DNA from: PALSA-607 sp036509315
GTDB lineage: Bacteria; Actinomycetota; Actinomycetes; Acidothermales; Acidothermaceae
Length of the DNA stretch: 41,028 nucleotides
Assembly (NCBI GenBank): GCA_036509315.1
Contig: DATCFU010000184.1
Coordinates: forward strand, 1-41,028
Direction: 5' to 3'
Position numbers and translations under genes: made by a program. Below the pieces are notes generated by a model. It saw only the letters and a list, made by a program, of their open reading frames with translations. It was not told the origin of the DNA and ran no database searches. How positions within the stretch are numbered: position 1 is the stretch's first letter; every line of letters begins with the position of its first letter. Positions 38,005-41,028 of the stretch are shown here, one piece after another.

Positions 38005-39494
38005 GTCACCGCGATCACTGTCCCGTCGAACGCCTCGAGCGCGTCCTCGAGTGCTTCGGCGCTAGCGACGTCGAGGTTGTCGGTCGGCTCGTCGAGTAGC
38101 AACAGCGTCGCGCCCGAGATCTCGAGCAGCAGGATCTGGAAGCGCGCCTGCTGACCTCCCGACAACGTGTCAAAGGGCTGGTCAACCTGCTCGTCGAGTT
38201 CGTAGCGCCGCAGCACGTTCATTGCCCGGCCACGGTCGTGCGCGTGGTCTGCCCACAACACCTCACCGAGCGGGCGGGCGGCAAGTTCGGCGTGCTCGTG
38301 CGTTTGCGCGAACCAGCCCGGGACGACGCGAGCACCGAGCTTCGCGACTCCGGTGTGCCGCACGTCATCACCCGCGAGCAAGCGCAGGAAGTGCGACTTG
38401 CCCGACCCATTAGCGCCGAGCACCGCTACTCGCTCGCCGTAGAAGATCTCCATGTCGAACGGCGCCACCAGGTCTGTCAGTTCCAGCCGTTCGCAAGTGA
38501 CTGCTCGCAGCCCGGTGCGTCCGCCGCGCAGCCGCATCGCCACCTTCTGTTGGGGCGGGGCGGACGGCGGTGGGCCGGCCTCTTCGAATTTCGCGAGCCT
38601 CGTCTGCATGGCGTGGTACCTGCTCGCCATGTCAGGTGAGATTTTCGCCTGCTGTTGCAACGTGCGTACCAGGTCGACGAGACGCTTGTGCTCCTCGTCC
38701 CACCGCCTGCGTAGATCATCGAGGCGATCGTGCCGGTCACGCCGAGCCTGGTGATACGAAGCGAACCCGCCGCCGTGAGTCCACGCCGTGCCGCCCTCGA
38801 TCGTGACGATGCGATTCGCAACTCTGTCGAGCAATTCGCGATCGTGCGAGATCAGCAGCACCGACTTCGGCGAGTCCGCCAGCCGTTGTTCGAGCCATCG
38901 CTTGCCGGGCACGTCGAGGTAGTTGTCAGGTTCGTCGAGCAACAGCACATCATCGGGCCCACGCAACAAGGCCTCGAGCACCAGCCGCTTCTGCTCACCG
39001 CCCGACAACGTCGCGACCGGCCGGTACTCGCTGCGGTCCAAGGTCAAGCCGAGCGCCTCGACCGTGCAAACGTCCCACGCCACCTCGGCTTCGTAGCCGC
39101 CCGCGTCACCCCAGTTCGCGAGGGCGTGCGCATACCGAAGTTGGGTCGGCTCGTCGTCGGTTTCCATCATCGCGAGTTCGGCAGCGGCCACTTCGATGGC
39201 AGCTGCCCGAACACCCGGCGGCGACACAGAGAGCAGCAGGTCGCGCACGGTGGTGTCGTCCTGCACAGACCCGATGAACTGGCGCATGACGCCGAGTCCG
39301 CCACTGCGCCCGATGGTGCCGCCTTGCGGCACTTCGTCGCCCGCGACCAACCGCAGCAGCGTCGTCTTGCCCGCACCGTTCGCGCCGACGAGGGCGACCT
39401 TCGCGCCCTCGCCGACCCGAAAGCTCACGTCATCGAGCAACAAGCGGCCGTTCGGCAGGGTGTGCCGAACCGAAACGACGTCTACGTGACCCAC
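37893..39494 (-). CDS. ABC-F family ATPase
   Basis: 533 residues, two ATP-binding domains in one chain without membrane segments, the mark of ABC-F proteins that act on the ribosome. Domain 1: GANGAGKTT (about 38-46), LSGGEQKR, LLLDEPDNYLD. A charged linker helix (about 240-310, DRHDRLDDLRRRWDEEHKRL) is the P-site tRNA interaction region. Domain 2: GANGSGKSHF, with His in place of the usual Thr, LSGGQQAR, LLLDEPTDNLD and TVIAVTHDRWF. Translation-factor or antibiotic-protection roles are both possible. The GTG start is followed by GHVDVVSVRHTLPNGRLLLDDVSF. It lies 48 bases after lon. Confidence 0.92.
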   Translation of the reverse strand: MGHVDVVSVRHTLPNGRLLLDDVSFRVGEGAKVALVGANGAGKTTLLRLVAGDEVPQGGTIGRSGGLGVMRQFIGSVQDDTTVRDLLLSVSPPGVRAAAIEVAAAELAMMETDDEPTQLRYAHALANWGDAGGYEAEVAWDVCTVEALGLTLDRSEYRPVATLSGGEQKRLVLEALLRGPDDVLLLDEPDNYLDVPGKRWLEQRLADSPKSVLLISHDRELLDRVANRIVTIEGGTAWTHGGGFASYHQARRDRHDRLDDLRRRWDEEHKRLVDLVRTLQQQAKISPDMASRYHAMQTRLAKFEEAGPPPSAPPQQKVAMRLRGGRTGLRAVTCERLELTDLVAPFDMEIFYGERVAVLGANGSGKSHFLRLLAGDDVRHTGVAKLGARVVPGWFAQTHEHAELAARPLGEVLWADHAHDRGRAMNVLRRYELDEQVDQPFDTLSGGQQARFQILLLEISGATLLLLDEPTDNLDVASAEALEDALEAFDGTVIAVTHDRWFARSFDRFVVFGSDATVIDSPEPIWDGVRPAR

Positions 39495-39503
39495 GTGAAT
39501 GCA

Positions 39504-39527
39504 GTCTGGGCCATCACTGGCCCAGAC
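39504..39527 (-). terminator. Hairpin after lon
   Basis: GTCTGGGCCA (39504-39513), TCAC loop, and the exact complement at 39518-39527: a 10-bp perfect stem 16 bases after the lon stop. No T-run follows on the minus strand, so it may be a U-less terminator, or it may only reduce transcription into the ABC-F gene. Confidence 0.5.
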
Positions 39528-39542
39528 CGCACCCGAGTATGG

Positions 39543-41028
39543 TCACGCCGCCGCGGCAGCACCGATCGATGCAGCACTCGAAGCTGCGGGCTCGAGGGCC
39601 TCGCGCACGATGTCGGCAACGTCAGCCACCAACCGAACGTCGAGGTCGGCGAGCACGGCCGTCGGCACGTCGTCGAGGTCGGGACCGTTGCGCTGCGGCA
39701 AGAAGATCGTCTTCAGCCCCGCACGATGCGCGGCCAGGAGCTTCTGCTTGACACCACCGATGGGCAGCACCCGACCGTTCAATGTGACCTCACCGGTCAT
39801 ACCGACATCGGATCGCACCGGGTGCCCGGTGGCGAGCGACGCAAGCGCCGTCACCATCGTCACACCGGCCGACGGGCCGTCCTTGGGCACCGCACCCGCA
39901 GGCACGTGCAGGTGAATCGCCTGCTCGAACCGTGACGCGTCTATCCCAAGAGAAGAACCATGCGAGCGCAGGTACGACAACGCGATGTGAGCGGATTCCT
40001 TCATCACGTCACCGAGCTGGCCGGTCAACGTAAGCCCGGTCTCACCCGCCATAGCAGTCGCCTCGATGAACAGCACGTCGCCGCCCGCGCCGGTCACCGC
40101 AAGTCCGGTCGCAACACCTGGGACGGCGGTGCGTTCGGCACTCTCCGGAGTAAACCGAGGCCGCCCAAGAAACTTGGTGAGCGTCGAAGCGGTCACGTGC
40201 ACCGGCACGTTCTCCGGGGCTGACGCGATGCGAGTCGCCGCCTTGCGCAACACCCGTGCGATCGCCCGCTCCAGCTGACGCACACCTGCTTCACGCGTGT
40301 GCTCGCCAGCAATCAACCGCAGCGCGTCGTCGTCGATCTCAACCTCGGTCGCATCCAGCGCCGCACGCGACAATTGCCGTGGCAACAGGTGGTTGCGCGC
40401 GATCGAGACCTTCTCGTCCTCGGTGTAACCGTCGAGCCGCACGACCTCCATGCGGTCGAGCAACGCGTCGGGGATGGTGTCTAACACGTTCGCGGTCGCC
40501 AGGAAGAGCACGTCCGACAGGTCGAGCTCGAGCTCGAGGTAGTGGTCGCGAAACGTGTGGTTCTGCGCGGGGTCAAGCACCTCGAGCAGCGCGCTCGCGG
40601 GATCACCGCGATAGTCCGAGCCGATCTTGTCGACCTCGTCGAGCAGCACGACCGGGTTCATCGAACCGGCCTCACGAATCGCGCGCACGATGCGACCAGG
40701 AAGCGCACCGACATACGTGCGACGGTGCCCGCGTATCTCGGCCTCGTCACGCACGCCACCGAGTGACACCCGGACGAACTTGCGGTCGAGCGCGCGTGCG
40801 ACGGATTCGCCGAGCGACGTCTTACCCACGCCGGGCGGACCGACCAGTGCCAGTACGGCACCGCTGCCGCGACCTCCGACGAGCTCGAGACCACGCTCGG
40901 CGCGGCGCGTCCTGATGGCAAGGTGCTCAACGATGCGGTCCTTCACGTCGTCCAAGCCCTCGTGGTCGGCGTCGAGGATCGCACGGGCAGCGGTGATGTC
41001 GGTGCTGTCCTGCGTGCGGGTGTTCCAC
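39543..41028 (-). CDS. lon: ATP-dependent protease Lon, N-terminal part beyond the window
   Basis: About 495 C-terminal residues are visible; the frame stays open to the right edge (WNTRTQDSTDITAARAIL at the edge is the usual Lon sequence before the ATPase), so the gene starts outside. Walker A GPPGVGKTS, Walker B VVLLDEVDKIGSDYRGDP, the sensor ATANVLDTIP and an AAA+ small domain are followed by the protease domain with catalytic Ser in PKDGPSAGVTM and Lys in GGVKQKLLAAHRAG. It degrades misfolded and regulatory proteins in the cytoplasm. The final residues AAASIGAAAAA-like are a short low-complexity tail. Confidence 0.97.
   Translation of the reverse strand, partial: WNTRTQDSTDITAARAILDADHEGLDDVKDRIVEHLAIRTRRAERGLELVGGRGSGAVLALVGPPGVGKTSLGESVARALDRKFVRVSLGGVRDEAEIRGHRRTYVGALPGRIVRAIREAGSMNPVVLLDEVDKIGSDYRGDPASALLEVLDPAQNHTFRDHYLELELDLSDVLFLATANVLDTIPDALLDRMEVVRLDGYTEDEKVSIARNHLLPRQLSRAALDATEVEIDDDALRLIAGEHTREAGVRQLERAIARVLRKAATRIASAPENVPVHVTASTLTKFLGRPRFTPESAERTAVPGVATGLAVTGAGGDVLFIEATAMAGETGLTLTGQLGDVMKESAHIALSYLRSHGSSLGIDASRFEQAIHLHVPAGAVPKDGPSAGVTMVTALASLATGHPVRSDVGMTGEVTLNGRVLPIGGVKQKLLAAHRAGLKTIFLPQRNGPDLDDVPTAVLADLDVRLVADVADIVREALEPAASSAASIGAAAAA

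Noticed and set aside
39543..40955. Complete Lon-like protein starting at 40955
   Set aside because: The reading frame and Lon sequence continue to the right edge, so the gene is truncated by the window.
1..41028. tRNA, rRNA, CRISPR arrays, transposases or prophage genes
   Set aside because: None could be recognised by eye on either strand; short or divergent ones could be missed without a covariance-model or repeat search.

Overview
The window is a G+C-rich bacterial chromosome segment, clearly actinobacterial. The evidence is conserved gene neighbourhoods: rplM-rpsI-glmM-glmS-nnr, alr-tsaE-tsaB-rimI-tsaD, groES-groEL, and guaB-guaB3 next to a DUF5319 gene and a BldM-type regulator. Other pointers are a chorismate mutase of the small mycobacterial type, a GroEL with a histidine-rich tail, HrcA/CIRCE control and many apparently leaderless genes with a TANNNT -10 box 6-8 nt before the start codon. 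I cannot place it to genus. BldM suggests a lineage related to developmentally complex actinomycetes, but that is inference.

Layout. 1-1819 is accessory-looking: the start of a leftward gene with what looks like a DNA-damage (PafBC/RecA-NDp type) promoter, a broken small gene, a ribbon-helix-helix/MazF toxin-antitoxin pair with an iterated operator, and a small membrane protein. 1828-3390 is guaA. 3533-13238 holds a multi-pass membrane protein resembling a sensor kinase without its kinase, a LysR/MFS pair, a small CxxH/CxC protein, a heterodimeric ABC exporter with one degenerate ATP site, chorismate mutase and a GAF-GGDEF-EAL protein. 13228-18168 is purine and developmental: guaB3, guaB, DUF5319, bldM and a TPR-like gene that follows groEL closely. 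18178-20463 is groEL-groES with a promoter bracketed by two CIRCE operators. Then comes an intergenic region full of dyad symmetry and a THUMP-like methyltransferase gene.

22037-26848 is one tight leftward operon: alr, family-4 uracil-DNA glycosylase, tsaE, tsaB, rimI, tsaD and an ABM-fold protein, joined by stop/start overlaps or short gaps. It links peptidoglycan D-alanine supply, DNA repair and the t6A37 tRNA modification machinery. 26896-30462 is accessory: a metallo-hydrolase, a second copy of the membrane protein with the same upstream motif as the first, a VOC protein and a lipoprotein hydrolase. 30566-36320 is the leftward housekeeping run rplM-rpsI-glmM-glmS-nnr (ribosome, UDP-GlcNAc synthesis, NAD(P)HX repair). 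36673-41028 holds an MFS transporter whose 3' end overlaps an ABC-F gene by 112 nt on the opposite strand, then the C-terminal part of lon.

The most unusual material is regulatory: the PafBC-like promoter, the 12-nt iterons before the toxin-antitoxin pair, the shared 22-nt element before the two membrane paralogues, the double CIRCE, the nested dyads between groES and the methyltransferase gene, and the paired hairpins upstream of rplM. No tRNA, rRNA, CRISPR array, insertion sequence or origin was recognised.
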